The notes: generated by a model from the sequence alone, not told the origin. DNA of 40,430 nucleotides from an uncultured Lachnospiraceae bacterium (GCA_947382355.1 CANCYR010000029.1:1-40430); one strand, 5' to 3'. Counted from the first letter of the stretch, positions 25,948 to 34,972 are shown. Program-made: numbers and translations.

Positions 25948-26775
25948 ATGAACACAATCAAAGCAGACTGCCATCTCCACAGCGCCTTATCCGGCGACGG
26001 CCTTGCGCCCATGGAGGACATGGTTAAAAAAGGAATTGAACTTGGACTAAAGCACATGTGCATGACAGAGCACATGGATTACTTTTACAAAGACGAATCC
26101 GGAAACCTTTCCGATGAATTCATATTAGATATGAATGCCTATGAAAAAGAACTATTTCGCCTGAAAGAAATCTACAGTCATAAAATCACTCTACTTTTCG
26201 GCATAGAGCTTGGCCTGCATCCGAGAGTAATTGAAAAAAATAAGGCACTGGCCCATGCCGAGCCCTTTGATTTCATCATCGGCTCTTCCCATATGTGCCA
26301 TGACTTGGACCCTTACTTTCCTGCTTTTTACGAAAACCGCACGGACAGAGAAGCTTACGAAGAATACTTCCTTTCCCTGCTGGAAAATGCCAGAGGCTTT
26401 TTAGACTTTGATGTATACGGACATCTGGATTATGTGGTAAGATACGGCAGAACCAAAAACCGGGATTACCACTATGAAGATTACAAAGACATTTTTGATG
26501 TGCTGCTTCGTTATCTGATTGAGAACGGAAAAGGAATCGAATGCAATACAGCAGGCTTAAATCCCAAATATCAGCTTGGTGAAGTGCATCCTTCCAGAGA
26601 AATCCTAAAACGCTATCTGGAGCTTGGCGGTGAAATCCTCACCATCGGCTCCGACGCCCATAAGCCGGAGCATATGTGCTATGGCTTTGAAACAGCTGCC
26701 GAAATTTTAAGGGAATGCGGCTTCCGGTATTATACGGTGTTCCAAAACAGGAAGCCGGAATTTTTCCCTTTATAA
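25948..26775 (+). CDS. Histidinol-phosphatase, HisJ/PHP family
   Basis: The 275-residue PHP-domain phosphoesterase has the metal-binding DCHLHSALSGDG at the N terminus, TEHMD at about 40–44, GIELGLHP, GSSHMCHDLDP, the late DVYGHLDYVVRYG and the final GSDAHKPEHMCYGFE. This is the order seen in HisJ-type histidinol phosphatases. No other his genes are adjacent, so it may act on another sugar or histidinol phosphate. The ATG at 25948 follows AGGAGG by seven bases. It converges with the next gene, with four bases between stops. Confidence 0.9.
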   Translation: MNTIKADCHLHSALSGDGLAPMEDMVKKGIELGLKHMCMTEHMDYFYKDESGNLSDEFILDMNAYEKELFRLKEIYSHKITLLFGIELGLHPRVIEKNKALAHAEPFDFIIGSSHMCHDLDPYFPAFYENRTDREAYEEYFLSLLENARGFLDFDVYGHLDYVVRYGRTKNRDYHYEDYKDIFDVLLRYLIENGKGIECNTAGLNPKYQLGEVHPSREILKRYLELGGEILTIGSDAHKPEHMCYGFETAAEILRECGFRYYTVFQNRKPEFFPL

Positions 26776-26779
26776 ATTT

Positions 26780-27388
26780 TCAGCTTTCACACATGACAAT
26801 AATCCTGTCCGGATTGGTCTGGGCGGGAATACTCCTTGTGGAAGCACCATAAAAAACGATAAGATTTTTATTTGCAGGATTCCCTAAAAATGTCTGATTG
26901 TTTTTCGTAACCACCTGAGTATTGGCTCCAATATTCAGCCGCAGGGATGCTTCCTGATTTAACAGAATATAATTAAAATATCCCGCAATCACATTGACCC
27001 CTTCCAACTTTTGCGTAACGATAGCCGCCTGATATCTTGGCGGATAAATCAAGGGAGCCGGCAGGCTTCCATCATAAAAAAAGATTACCTCAAGCCCTTC
27101 ATACAACGTAATCATATCCACCACATACGTATCCGGCGATACAATGAAATTTGCAATATTCCCATCAAAATCCTCCACCGTCACAATCTGAGAACACCCG
27201 CTGCTTCTGCGGTTATTAGTATCAAACGTATTAATTTCAATTACCGTCCCCTCATAGGGAATATAATTTGCCCTCCGCCTTTGATTTACCTGATTAAAAT
27301 TTATATCCATGTCTTTTCCACCCGTCTCCCCTTTTCCAGAGAGACTTTCCCTATCCAAAACTCTTTCTACATAATATGCAAAATCCAC
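26780..27388 (-). CDS. Hypothetical protein
   Basis: The 202-residue product is not one I recognise. It is beta-rich and lacks cysteines except near the C terminus: NYIPYEGTVIEINTF, QIVTVEDFDGNIANFIVSPDTYVVD, GLEVIFFYDGSLPAPLIYPP and QKLEGVNVIAGYFN. The pattern suggests small OB-like or copper-amine-oxidase-stalk-like repeats, but this is a guess. There is no signal peptide. The start is uncertain: GTG at 27388 has AGAGGAA upstream, while an in-frame ATG at 27310 (MDINFNQVNQ) has only a weak GGTGG. Upstream lies the repeat-dense region 27389–27899. Confidence 0.7.
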   Translation of the reverse strand: MDFAYYVERVLDRESLSGKGETGGKDMDINFNQVNQRRRANYIPYEGTVIEINTFDTNNRRSSGCSQIVTVEDFDGNIANFIVSPDTYVVDMITLYEGLEVIFFYDGSLPAPLIYPPRYQAAIVTQKLEGVNVIAGYFNYILLNQEASLRLNIGANTQVVTKNNQTFLGNPANKNLIVFYGASTRSIPAQTNPDRIIVMCES

Positions 27389-27395
27389 GGAGCGG

Positions 27396-27600
27396 TTCCT
27401 CTTTTACACAATGCCCTAAAAAACCTATACACACCCATAGCAATATTGATAGTGTAAAAGAGGAATGTGTACATAGCAACATTGCTATAAGTATAATATA
27501 GGTTTTTTCAAGCTATATTGTAAAAAAGAATATGTGCACAGCAGCTATTGTTGTGTAGATATATAGGCTTCTTTTCAAACTATGGCACAAGAAAAAAGAA
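27396..27600. repeat. Imperfect repeats with 66-bp spacing and a 14-bp inverted repeat
   Basis: TTCCTCTTTTACAC (27396–27409) is the inverse of GTGTAAAAGAGGAA (27452–27465). Two related blocks starting at 27453 and 27519, and a partial third at 27585, share TGTAAAA…TATAGG(T/C)TT and TCAA(G/A)CTAT. No coding frame covers them. Confidence 0.7.
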
Positions 27601-27628
27601 TGTATTGCCTACAGCCAGAGAAAAAACA

Positions 27629-27854
27629 GCAACAGAGGGATAAGAGCAGATTCAAGGCATTGTTTTGGACCGGGATTTTCCTTAACAGCCTGCTCACTCC
27701 CCAGGGTAAAATTGCCACGGATGGCAATTTTAGGAATATTGCGGCATGGACGCCGCTATATTCCGCCCCGGACGGTACCAACACCTGCATCAGGCTGTTT
27801 AGGAAAATCCCGGTCCAAAACACCGCCTGGAATCTGCTCTTATCCCTCTGTTGC
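27629..27854. repeat. 226-bp nested inverted repeat (MITE-like or structured RNA)
   Basis: Outer arms 27629–27692 and 27791–27854 are inverse copies of 64 bases with four mismatches. Inside are two further hairpins: TAAAATTGCCA/TGGCAATTTTA (27707–27732, perfect 11-bp arms) and GGAATAT..GCGGC/GCCGC..ATATTCC (27733–27764). Because of the arms both strands encode nearly the same peptide, which is why open frames appear in both directions. No transposase and no target duplication are visible. Confidence 0.9.
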
Positions 27855-27899
27855 GTCCTCCCATCCAATCACCTACCCCCCCTCTAATATACAACTCCC

Positions 27900-29000
27900 T
27901 TATTCTTTCAATATCGTCCCTCCCCCCAGCACACACTCCCCCTCATAAAACACCACCGCCTGCCCCGGCGTAACAGCACGAACCGGCTTCTCAAATCTGC
28001 AGCTCACCCTGTCTTCCCCAATCTGTTCAATCAAACACCACTCTCCCTTATGCCCATATCTGATTTTAGCAAGAACCCTCTTCTTTCCTTCCAGCTTATC
28101 TATCGACATAAAGTTCAAGTTACCGCAAACCAACCGGTCAGCAAACACATCCTCACCTTCCCCAATAACCACTTCTCCCGTTTCCGGCCTGATTTCCGTT
28201 ACAAACACCGGATGACCCATGGCAAGGTTCAGCCCCTTCCTCTGTCCAATCGTATAATGGATAATCCCCTTATGGGGACCAATTACCGTTCCGTCCTTTG
28301 TAACAAAACTGCCGGCCTTTGGCATTTTCTCAAGAAGCTCCTTTTTCCCAGCCGCTTCCCTCTCAATAAAGCCCGCATAATCCCTATCCGGGATAAAACA
28401 GATTTCCTGACTGTCCGGCTTTTGTGCCACCGGAAGCTTAAGCCTTTCCGCCATGCTCCGAATTTCTTCTTTTGTATATTCTCCCACCGGCATAAGGGTA
28501 TGGGACAATTGGAACTGAGTCAGATTATAAAGGGCATAGGTCTGGTCCTTTGCGCTTGTTTTGGACATACAAAGGGAATACCTGCCGTTTTCCAGCCTTT
28601 GGATTCTGGCATAATGTCCCGTTGCAATATAATCCGCCCCAATGTCCATGCTTCTTTTTAAAAGAGATTCCCATTTTACATAGCGGTTACAGGCAATACA
28701 CGGATTGGGCGTTCTGCCCTGTATGTATTCCTCCACAAAGTAGTCCATAACCTTGCACCGAAACTCTTTTTTAAAGTTCATCACATAATAAGGGATGTCT
28801 AACGCCTGCGCCACCCTTCTTGCGTCCTCCACTGCGCTGAGTCCGCAGCAGCCTCCGTTTTCCTCTAAAGCTTCCTGTCCTTCATCCTGCCATATCTGCA
28901 TGGTGACCCCAATCACCTCATAGCCCTGTTCCTTTAATAAAAAGGCTGCCACAGAGGAGTCAACTCCTCCGGACATGCCTACCACAACTTTCTTTTTCAT
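27900..29000 (-). CDS. mnmA: tRNA 2-thiouridylase MnmA
   Basis: Inserts sulfur at position 2 of the wobble uridine of Glu, Gln and Lys tRNAs, using persulfide sulfur from the cysteine desulfurase. The 366-residue product has the ATP pyrophosphatase loop [12 protein letters not shown] (8–19), the catalytic cysteines C104 in [10 protein letters not shown] and C201 in SQEICFIPD, and the C-terminal beta-barrel ending [13 protein letters not shown]. The ATG at 29000 has AAAGGA upstream. It follows iscU by about 11 bases in an iscS–iscU–mnmA operon, matching its sulfur supply. Confidence 0.97.
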   Translation of the reverse strand: MKKKVVVGMSGGVDSSVAAFLLKEQGYEVIGVTMQIWQDEGQEALEENGGCCGLSAVEDARRVAQALDIPYYVMNFKKEFRCKVMDYFVEEYIQGRTPNPCIACNRYVKWESLLKRSMDIGADYIATGHYARIQRLENGRYSLCMSKTSAKDQTYALYNLTQFQLSHTLMPVGEYTKEEIRSMAERLKLPVAQKPDSQEICFIPDRDYAGFIEREAAGKKELLEKMPKAGSFVTKDGTVIGPHKGIIHYTIGQRKGLNLAMGHPVFVTEIRPETGEVVIGEGEDVFADRLVCGNLNFMSIDKLEGKKRVLAKIRYGHKGEWCLIEQIGEDRVSCRFEKPVRAVTPGQAVVFYEGECVLGGGTILKE

Positions 29001-29011
29001 ATAAAAATCCT

Positions 29012-29455
29012 TTAGTATTCTTCTTCCTCTTCTTCTTCGCCTTCATGAATATCCGATTTTGGCTTTTCAAGCCCTTCAATGACAATGCCGTTTTTCTCCG
29101 CATAATCCCAAAGTGCCGCATGAATGGCTTCCTCCGCCAAAAGGGAACAGTGAACCTTTACCGGCGGAAGTCCGTCCAACGCTTCCATTACCGCCTTATT
29201 GGTAATCTTCATGGCTTCCTGAATACTTTTTCCCTTTACTAACTCTGTTGCCATAGAGCTGGTGGCCACTGCCGCTCCGCAGCCAAAGGTTTTAAATTTC
29301 ACGTCCCGGATAATCTGGTTTTCATCAATATCCAAAAAGATTCTCATAATATCGCCGCACTTGGCATTTCCAACGGTGCCTACGCCGCTGGCATCTTCTA
29401 TTTCTCCCACATTTCTCGGGTTCTGGAAATGGTCCATTACTTTTTCTGAATACAT
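29012..29455 (-). CDS. iscU: Iron-sulfur cluster scaffold IscU/NifU N-terminal type
   Basis: Assembles [2Fe-2S] clusters before transfer to target proteins. The 147-residue product has the three ligand cysteines C33 (AKCGD), C59 (FGCGAA) and C103 (VHCSLL), with the aspartate D35 next to the first. The C-terminal tail is unusually acidic ([11 protein letters not shown]), which I have not seen as a family hallmark. The ATG at 29455 has AGGAGG. It lies between iscS and mnmA with short gaps. Confidence 0.96.
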   Translation of the reverse strand: MYSEKVMDHFQNPRNVGEIEDASGVGTVGNAKCGDIMRIFLDIDENQIIRDVKFKTFGCGAAVATSSMATELVKGKSIQEAMKITNKAVMEALDGLPPVKVHCSLLAEEAIHAALWDYAEKNGIVIEGLEKPKSDIHEGEEEEEEEY

Positions 29456-29484
29456 GGTTTTCCTCCTGTAATTACATACTATCG

Positions 29485-30675
29485 CTATTTGCTTTTATCC
29501 TGTTTCTTTATAAAATCCTCATACAGCGGAGACATGTTTCTAAGCTCTTTTATAATCTTCTTTAATGTCTCTGCCACATAGTCCATCTCTTCCATGGTAT
29601 TTTCCTGACTGACCGTCATCCTTAAAGAACCATGCGCAATTTCATGGGGAAGCCCGATGGCTAACAGCACATGGGAAGGGTCTAAAGAGCCTGATGTACA
29701 GGCAGAACCGCTGGACGCACAGATTCCCGCAAAGTCCAGCTTAATTAACATGGACTCACCCTCAATAAACCGGAAGCTGATATTCACATTATTGGATAGC
29801 CTTTCTGTCCTGTGTCCGTTCAGCCTGCAATACGGAATTTCCTTTTCTATTTTTTCAATCAGATAATCCCTTAACCTGGCTTCCTTTTTTTCTCTTTCTT
29901 TAAGCTGTGCAAATGCCAGCTCCACAGCCTTTCCAAAACCGATAATGCCCGACACATTTTCCGTGCCTGCCCTTCTGCTTCTTTCCTGGGCTCCTCCATG
30001 GATAAAGGAACGGATTTTAATGCCTTTTCGGATGTACAAAAATCCAATGCCCTTTGGCCCGTTAAGCTTATGGCCGCTGGCGCTTAGCATATCGATATGG
30101 CATTCGTCTACATCAATGGGCACATGTCCATAAGCCTGTACGGCATCTGTATGAAACAAAACTCCCCTTTCATAGGCAATGCTGCCGATTTCCCGGATAG
30201 GCTGTATAGTGCCGATTTCATTATTGGCAAACATGATAGTAATTAAAATCGTGTCTTCCCGGATGGCTTCCTTTACCTGTTCCGGCCTTACCATACCGTA
30301 TTCATCCACATCCAGATATGTGATTTCATAGCCCTTTTTTTCCAATGCCTTACAGGTATGGAGAATGGCATGGTGCTCTATTTTGGATGTGATAATATGC
30401 TTTCCTTTGCTTTCATAAGCTTCTGCCGCAGCCTTTAATGCCCAGTTATCGGACTCAGAGCCGCCTGCTGTAAAATAGATTTCATTGGACTTTGCCCCAA
30501 GGGAATCCGCTATGATTTCCCTTGCATGGGTTACCGCTTCCCTGGACTTTTCCGCAAAGGAATAAATACTGCTGGGATTCCCGTAATAGGTTGTAAAATA
30601 AGGAAGCATAGCTTCCACTACCTCCGGCGCAGTTTTGGTAGTAGCCGCATTATCCAGATAAATCAGTTTATCCAT
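29485..30675 (-). CDS. iscS: Cysteine desulfurase IscS/NifS
   Basis: A PLP enzyme that removes sulfur from cysteine for Fe-S clusters and tRNA thiolation. The 396-residue product has the PLP lysine K203 in SASGHKLNGPKG, the HHAI loop at 101–104, and the persulfide cysteine C326 in the SSGSACTSGS loop, of the group I (IscS/NifS) type. The ATG at 30675 has AGAGGTG. It is the first gene of the iscS–iscU–mnmA operon and is divergent from the SpoVB-like gene. No iscR-type regulator gene is adjacent. Confidence 0.97.
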   Translation of the reverse strand: MDKLIYLDNAATTKTAPEVVEAMLPYFTTYYGNPSSIYSFAEKSREAVTHAREIIADSLGAKSNEIYFTAGGSESDNWALKAAAEAYESKGKHIITSKIEHHAILHTCKALEKKGYEITYLDVDEYGMVRPEQVKEAIREDTILITIMFANNEIGTIQPIREIGSIAYERGVLFHTDAVQAYGHVPIDVDECHIDMLSASGHKLNGPKGIGFLYIRKGIKIRSFIHGGAQERSRRAGTENVSGIIGFGKAVELAFAQLKEREKKEARLRDYLIEKIEKEIPYCRLNGHRTERLSNNVNISFRFIEGESMLIKLDFAGICASSGSACTSGSLDPSHVLLAIGLPHEIAHGSLRMTVSQENTMEEMDYVAETLKKIIKELRNMSPLYEDFIKKQDKSK

Positions 30676-30728
30676 TGTATCACCTCTTCTATGTTAATTT
30701 CCTAGTATCTCAATCAGAATACAAAAAA

Positions 30729-30757
30729 ATGATAGCACTCCATTTTAGTTCTGTCAA
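30729..30757 (-). promoter_or_regulatory. Sigma-A promoter of iscS–iscU–mnmA
   Basis: Minus strand: consensus -35 TTGACA (30752–30757), 17-bp spacer, -10 TATCAT (30729–30734), about 54 bases before the iscS start. Confidence 0.85.
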
Positions 30758-30807
30758 CAAAAGCTGCGGAATATATTTGATTAATAACTCTCATTAAAGG
30801 AGTTGCC

Positions 30808-32190
30808 ATGTTTAAAAAGTATCCTCTTATTGCCGGAACCATTCTGCTGACTGCAACCGGAATCTTAAGCCGTATTATCGGTTTTTTTTACCGGATTTTT
30901 TTGTCCCAGACTATCGGCGAGGAAGGCATGGGCATTTACCAGCTCATTGCTCCGGTCATGGCCCTTAGCTTTTCCATTACGGCCGCCGGAATCCAGACGG
31001 CAATTTCCAAATTTGTAGCTCCTGAGCCTACTTCACATGATTATAAATCATCTCTTCGGGTTTTACTAGTAGGATTTACCATTTCCCTGTCCCTATCTGC
31101 TATTTTAGGCTTTTTCCTGTTTGAATATTCTTTTTTTATTGCAAAGAATTTTCTTTTGGAAGAACGCTGTTCTTCCCTTGTGCGGATTTTTGCCCTTTCC
31201 CTGCCCTTTGGTTCCGTTCATTCCTGTATCAACGGCTATTATTATGGCATCAAAAAGACCGGGCTTCCTGCCTTTACCCAGCTCTTAGAGCAGGGCGCAA
31301 GAGTTGTAAGCGTTTACCTGATTTACTCCTACTGTCAGTCCAAAGGCATTGAGGCTTCCATTGCCATCTCTGTAGTGGGTATCGTAATCGGAGAATTTGC
31401 CTCCATGGCAGTTTCCGCTATTGCTATTTTCCTGCGGTTTAGCCGTCTTGGATTTTCCTTATCCCCTATGTGCATACCGGCAGCTTCCCAAAAAGGAAAG
31501 CTTCGTACCACCGCCCGCCATATTTTGTCCATGGCTGTTCCTTTATCCGCAAACCGTTTAGTTATCAATGGCTTACAAAGCGTGGAGGCAGTTTACATAC
31601 CAAACAGACTGATGGCCTTCGGACTTTCCAATTCAGAGGTGCTTCGTATTTACGGCGTCCTTACCGGAATGGTCCTGCCCCTTATTTTATTTCCAAGCGC
31701 CCTTACAAGCTCCATAGCTGTTTTAATCCTGCCCTATGTTTCTGAGGCGGAAGCTGCCGGAAACAACAAAAAGATTGCAAATGCCGTATCAAAATGCATT
31801 TTTTTCTGCCTTGCCCTTGGTTTTTTATGCACTGCAGGATTTTTCCTGTTTGGCAGATGGATTGGAAGCTTTCTATTCCACAGCCAGATTGCCGGCTCTT
31901 TTATTACCTCCATGAGCTTTATCTGTCCTTTCCTTTATTTAAGAACTGTACTCAGCAGCATTCTGCACGGCCTTGGAAAAACCGCCCGCTCCTTTTTCTT
32001 CCAGATAGCAGGAATCGGCATTAAGCTTCTTTTTGTCTTTTATGCCATCCCCATATTCGGGATTAAAGGATATCTGTGGGGGCTTTTAGTAAGCGAATTA
32101 TTACTTTGCAGCCTTTATCTTATTGCACTAAAACCTTATATATATTATAATAAACATGTTTTGAGCCGTTTGCAGGCTTTCAAAGCGTGA
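30808..32190 (+). CDS. spoVB: SpoVB-like lipid flippase (MVF/MOP superfamily)
   Basis: The 460-residue polytopic membrane protein belongs to the polysaccharide-export/MurJ-related flippases. The N terminus TILLTATGILSRIIGFFYRIFLSQTIGEEGMGIYQL is characteristic of Firmicutes SpoVB/YtgP proteins, followed by about 12–14 hydrophobic helices. SpoVB is needed for spore cortex synthesis, presumably moving lipid-linked precursors; YtgP/Amj-like lipid II roles are the alternative. The ATG at 30808 has AAAGGAG. It is divergent from iscS, and no clear strong promoter is seen, which would fit a sporulation sigma factor (inference). Confidence 0.88.
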   Translation: MFKKYPLIAGTILLTATGILSRIIGFFYRIFLSQTIGEEGMGIYQLIAPVMALSFSITAAGIQTAISKFVAPEPTSHDYKSSLRVLLVGFTISLSLSAILGFFLFEYSFFIAKNFLLEERCSSLVRIFALSLPFGSVHSCINGYYYGIKKTGLPAFTQLLEQGARVVSVYLIYSYCQSKGIEASIAISVVGIVIGEFASMAVSAIAIFLRFSRLGFSLSPMCIPAASQKGKLRTTARHILSMAVPLSANRLVINGLQSVEAVYIPNRLMAFGLSNSEVLRIYGVLTGMVLPLILFPSALTSSIAVLILPYVSEAEAAGNNKKIANAVSKCIFFCLALGFLCTAGFFLFGRWIGSFLFHSQIAGSFITSMSFICPFLYLRTVLSSILHGLGKTARSFFFQIAGIGIKLLFVFYAIPIFGIKGYLWGLLVSELLLCSLYLIALKPYIYYNKHVLSRLQAFKA

Positions 32191-32196
32191 AAATAC

Positions 32197-32217
32197 AAAC
32201 AGGAATTTCCTGTTTTC
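32197..32217 (+). terminator. Weak terminator-like hairpin after spoVB
   Basis: AAACAGGA/TCCTGTTT (8-bp arms, three-base loop) directly after the stop codon, followed by only a short T run. Confidence 0.4.
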
Positions 32218-32226
32218 AAAAATGAG

Positions 32227-32291
32227 CAGATAATTGAGAAAGACCCCGCTTGTAATATTACCCATATTGCAGGGCATTTCCCAATTATCTG
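32227..32291 (+). promoter_or_regulatory. Long imperfect hairpin in the DAHP synthase leader
   Basis: CAGATAATTG (32227–32236) pairs with CAATTATCTG (32282–32291). Inside, GAAA/TTTC, CCC/GGG and AATAT/ATATT can extend the stem. It is followed by an A-run, not a T-run, so it is not a simple terminator. It lies just upstream of the gene and may be a leader element or a protein-binding site. Confidence 0.45.
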
Positions 32292-32323
32292 TAAAAAAAA
32301 TAAGGATACAAAGGAGAGAAACC

Positions 32324-33352
32324 ATGGGATTCGATTTTATAAAAAAACTTCCTACCCCGGAGGAAATCCGAAAAGAATTTTCCGTACCGGAGCACCTTGC
32401 AAAAATCAAAGAGGAAAGGGATAAGGAAATCCGGGCTGTCATCACCGGCGAAAGCAACAAATTTTTAGTGATTATCGGCCCCTGCAGCGCTGACAATGAG
32501 GAAGCGGTCTGCGATTATATCCGCCGTCTTGCAAAGGTAAATGAACAGGTTAAGGACAAGCTGATCCTGATACCGAGAATCTACACCAACAAGCCACGGA
32601 CTACCGGCGAAGGCTATAAGGGAATCGTCCACCAGCCAGACCCGGAAAAGAAGCCGGACTTTTTACAGGGCCTGATTGCCATGCGGAAAATGCACATCCG
32701 TGCCATTGAGGAAACCGGACTGACTGCCGCTGATGAAATGCTCTATCCGGAAAACTGGCGTTACTTAAGCGATATTCTTTCTTATGTGGCCATTGGCGCC
32801 CGCTCCGTAGAGGACCAGCAGCACCGTCTGACGGTAAGCGGCTTTGACGTGCCTGCAGGCATGAAAAATCCAACCTCCGGTGATTTGACTGTTATGTTGA
32901 ATTCCGTTTATGCCGCACAGCGCTCCCATTCTTTTATTTACAGGGGCTGGGAAGTGCAGACTGACGGCAACGAACTTGCCCATACAGTTTTAAGAGGCTC
33001 TGTAAACCAATATGGCCGCAGCTTCCCCAACTATCACTACGAGGATTTAAGCCGCCTTTTGGAAATGTACGGCACCATGGATTTAAAAAATCCTGCTGCT
33101 GTCATTGACGCCAACCACAACAATTCCGGCAAGCAGTTTAAGCAGCAAATCCGTATTGCAAAAGAGGTTATGCATTCCAGAAAGCTGAACAGTGATATTC
33201 ATAAGTTTGTGAAGGGAATTATGATTGAAAGCTATATTGAAGAAGGCAATCAGAAAATCGGAGAAGGCGTTTATGGAAAGTCTATTACAGATGCCTGTCT
33301 TGGATGGGCTGACAGCGAGAAGTTGATTTATGATATTGCGGAGTATGATTAG
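32324..33352 (+). CDS. aroF: 3-deoxy-7-phosphoheptulonate (DAHP) synthase, AroG/AroF type
   Basis: Condenses phosphoenolpyruvate and erythrose 4-phosphate, the first step of aromatic amino acid synthesis. The 342-residue product is of the type I alpha class: IGPCSADN at 51–58, RIYTNKPRTT at 85–94, and AIGARSVEDQQHR at 156–168. The frame is open to a TTG at 32234, but the ATG at 32324 with AAAGGAG is the evident start. Feedback specificity (Phe, Tyr or Trp) cannot be read with confidence. It has a strong terminator, so it is probably monocistronic. Confidence 0.95.
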   Translation: MGFDFIKKLPTPEEIRKEFSVPEHLAKIKEERDKEIRAVITGESNKFLVIIGPCSADNEEAVCDYIRRLAKVNEQVKDKLILIPRIYTNKPRTTGEGYKGIVHQPDPEKKPDFLQGLIAMRKMHIRAIEETGLTAADEMLYPENWRYLSDILSYVAIGARSVEDQQHRLTVSGFDVPAGMKNPTSGDLTVMLNSVYAAQRSHSFIYRGWEVQTDGNELAHTVLRGSVNQYGRSFPNYHYEDLSRLLEMYGTMDLKNPAAVIDANHNNSGKQFKQQIRIAKEVMHSRKLNSDIHKFVKGIMIESYIEEGNQKIGEGVYGKSITDACLGWADSEKLIYDIAEYD

Positions 33353-33366
33353 AAACTGATGTGAAC

Positions 33367-33415
33367 TCCCCTTCTCTTAAGCCTTGGGAAACAGGCTTTG
33401 GAGAGGGGATTTTTT
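33367..33415 (+). terminator. Rho-independent terminator of DAHP synthase
   Basis: TCCCCTTCTC plus AAGCCT pairs with AGGCTT plus GAGAGGGGA around a GGGAAAC loop, followed by TTTTTT (33410–33415). Confidence 0.9.
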
Positions 33416-33432
33416 AATCACTCTAAAAGACC

Positions 33433-33720
33433 TTATTCCCGCTCCCTGACTGTTACCAAAACGCTGTCCCCTGACTGTTTCCCTATTCTGGAACGGATTT
33501 CTTTCCGTATGCCTATAATATAACAGACACTTCCGTCCGCATTTTTTACTCCCATGTTTACAATGCTGCCGTCATAAGGTTCTCCATCAAACTCGGCATG
33601 TATTTTCACCCGTCCCCGTCCGAACTCTTTCCTGATATCATAGGGAAAAACTACATACGCGCCGCCAGTCCCTCCTGCTTCATATATCAGGGATTCATAT
33701 TCATATACTTTATTTTTCAC
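33433..33720 (-). CDS. DUF1905 protein
   Basis: The 95-residue product fits the DUF1905 family: YEYESLIYEAGGTGGAYVVFPYDIRKEFGRGRVKIHAEFDGEPYDGSIVNMG…YIIGIRKEIRSRIGKQSGDSVLVTVRER, a small beta-barrel (AbrB-like or HSP20-like by prediction, from memory). Function unknown. I choose the GTG at 33720, which has GGAG eight bases upstream; a TTG at 33738 lacks a ribosome binding site. A TATACT box lies upstream on the same strand without a clear -35. Confidence 0.82.
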   Translation of the reverse strand: MKNKVYEYESLIYEAGGTGGAYVVFPYDIRKEFGRGRVKIHAEFDGEPYDGSIVNMGVKNADGSVCYIIGIRKEIRSRIGKQSGDSVLVTVRERE

Positions 33721-33894
33721 TGCCTGCACTCCATTCAATCTTTTTCATTTAGTATAACACGGATTCCATCGGACTAACCGCACAAAGTCCCACAGAAAAA
33801 ATAAAGGGACAAGTCAGAAAAAATTTTTTGATTTACCGGTCTTTTCTAACTCATCCCTATTCTTATATAAGTATTTTCCAATTCCCTTTTTAAA

Positions 33895-34779
33895 TCACCC
33901 TCTCGGATGGGCTTTCGCATACACCTCCCGAATCCTGCTATGATTCATATTCGCATAAATCTGGGTAGTGGAAATATCCGAATGCCCCAGCATTTCCTGC
34001 ACGCTTCTTAAGTCCGCTCCATTTTCCACCAGATGGGCTGCAAAAGAATGTCTTAAAGTATGAGGCGTAATATCTGAAGTAATGTTTGCTTTTTTTGCAT
34101 AATATTTAATCAGCTTCCAAAATCCCTGCCGGCTCATAGGCCTGCCGGAACAGTTTACAAAAAGAATACCCGTATCTTCATCCTGCAGCATATGTGCCCT
34201 TACAGTTTCTATATACTGGGTCAGCGCTGTCTTGGCTGCATTTCCAAAAGGAATCACCCTTTCCTTATGGGCATCCCTGCATAGTATGTAACCAATCTGC
34301 AGATTCACATCATTGACCTTTAAAGTGATCAGCTCCGTAACACGGATTCCGGTGGCATATAACAGCTCCAACATGGCCCTGTCCCGGATTTCCTTTGCAG
34401 TATCCCCATTTGGCTGTTCCAAAAGGCGCACCACTTCATCCGTAGATAAAATTTCCGGAATCTTTTTTTCGATTTTAGGCGCTTTTAAGCCTGCCGCAAC
34501 ATCTTCTTTGCAAATACCCTCTTCACACAGGAAATGAAAAAATGCCTTAATAGAGGCTATATTCCTGGAAATCGTAGCCGTTGCAAATTTACTTTTCTCT
34601 AAATACAAAACATAAGAATTCAAATACTCCCCAGTAATCATTTTTACATCAGTGATGCCGTTTTCTGCTAAAAAATGCTGTGCCTTTGCCAAGTCTCTTC
34701 TGTAAGATTGTTCTGTATTGTTAGAGGTTTTCTTAATATTATGTAAATATGAAATAAACTGTTGTATTTCCTTTTCCAT
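33895..34779 (-). CDS. xerD: Site-specific tyrosine recombinase XerD
   Basis: Resolves chromosome dimers at dif with a partner recombinase. The 294-residue product has the SAM-like N-terminal domain (1–95) and the catalytic residues R146 (ATGIRVTEL), K172, H240 and R243 (HTLRHSFA), H266 (LGHSDISTTQ) and the nucleophile Y275. It resembles XerD more than XerC or an integron/phage integrase, and its position near spoIIM and nudF matches the ripX/xerD neighbourhood of Bacillus. The ATG at 34779 has AAGGG at a rather long spacing of 11. It has its own promoter. Confidence 0.95.
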   Translation of the reverse strand: MEKEIQQFISYLHNIKKTSNNTEQSYRRDLAKAQHFLAENGITDVKMITGEYLNSYVLYLEKSKFATATISRNIASIKAFFHFLCEEGICKEDVAAGLKAPKIEKKIPEILSTDEVVRLLEQPNGDTAKEIRDRAMLELLYATGIRVTELITLKVNDVNLQIGYILCRDAHKERVIPFGNAAKTALTQYIETVRAHMLQDEDTGILFVNCSGRPMSRQGFWKLIKYYAKKANITSDITPHTLRHSFAAHLVENGADLRSVQEMLGHSDISTTQIYANMNHSRIREVYAKAHPRG

Positions 34780-34838
34780 AAACTTTGAAACCCTTCCCTA
34801 GCCCTAATGTTGTCAGTCCCCCAACGTACTCATTCCTT

Positions 34839-34867
34839 ATTATAATAAGAAATTTGGAGAAAATCAA
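34839..34867 (-). promoter_or_regulatory. Sigma-A promoter of xerD
   Basis: Minus strand: -35 TTGATT (34862–34867), 17-bp spacer, -10 TATAAT (34839–34844), about 60 bases before the start codon. Confidence 0.8.
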
Positions 34868-34972
34868 ATGGATTTTTTCCAGTATTTTAGCATATTTACA
34901 GCATTTTTAAGAAAAATCGCAACATGTTGACAGATGATATTTTGTCTTCTACCATATGTAGTGAAAATTTAT

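Noticed and set aside
27396-27600. CRISPR array
   Set aside because: Repeats are too diverged, only two or three units, with no constant spacer/repeat pattern and no cas genes.
27575-27887. Two similar-looking proteins read from opposite strands (27575–27868 minus, 27582–27887 plus)
   Set aside because: Both arise from the same 64-bp inverted arms; the peptides are mirror products of the repeat, not genes.
32234-32323. N-terminal extension of DAHP synthase from TTG at 32234
   Set aside because: The frame runs through the leader hairpin and has no ribosome binding site; the ATG at 32324 with AAAGGAG is clearly better.
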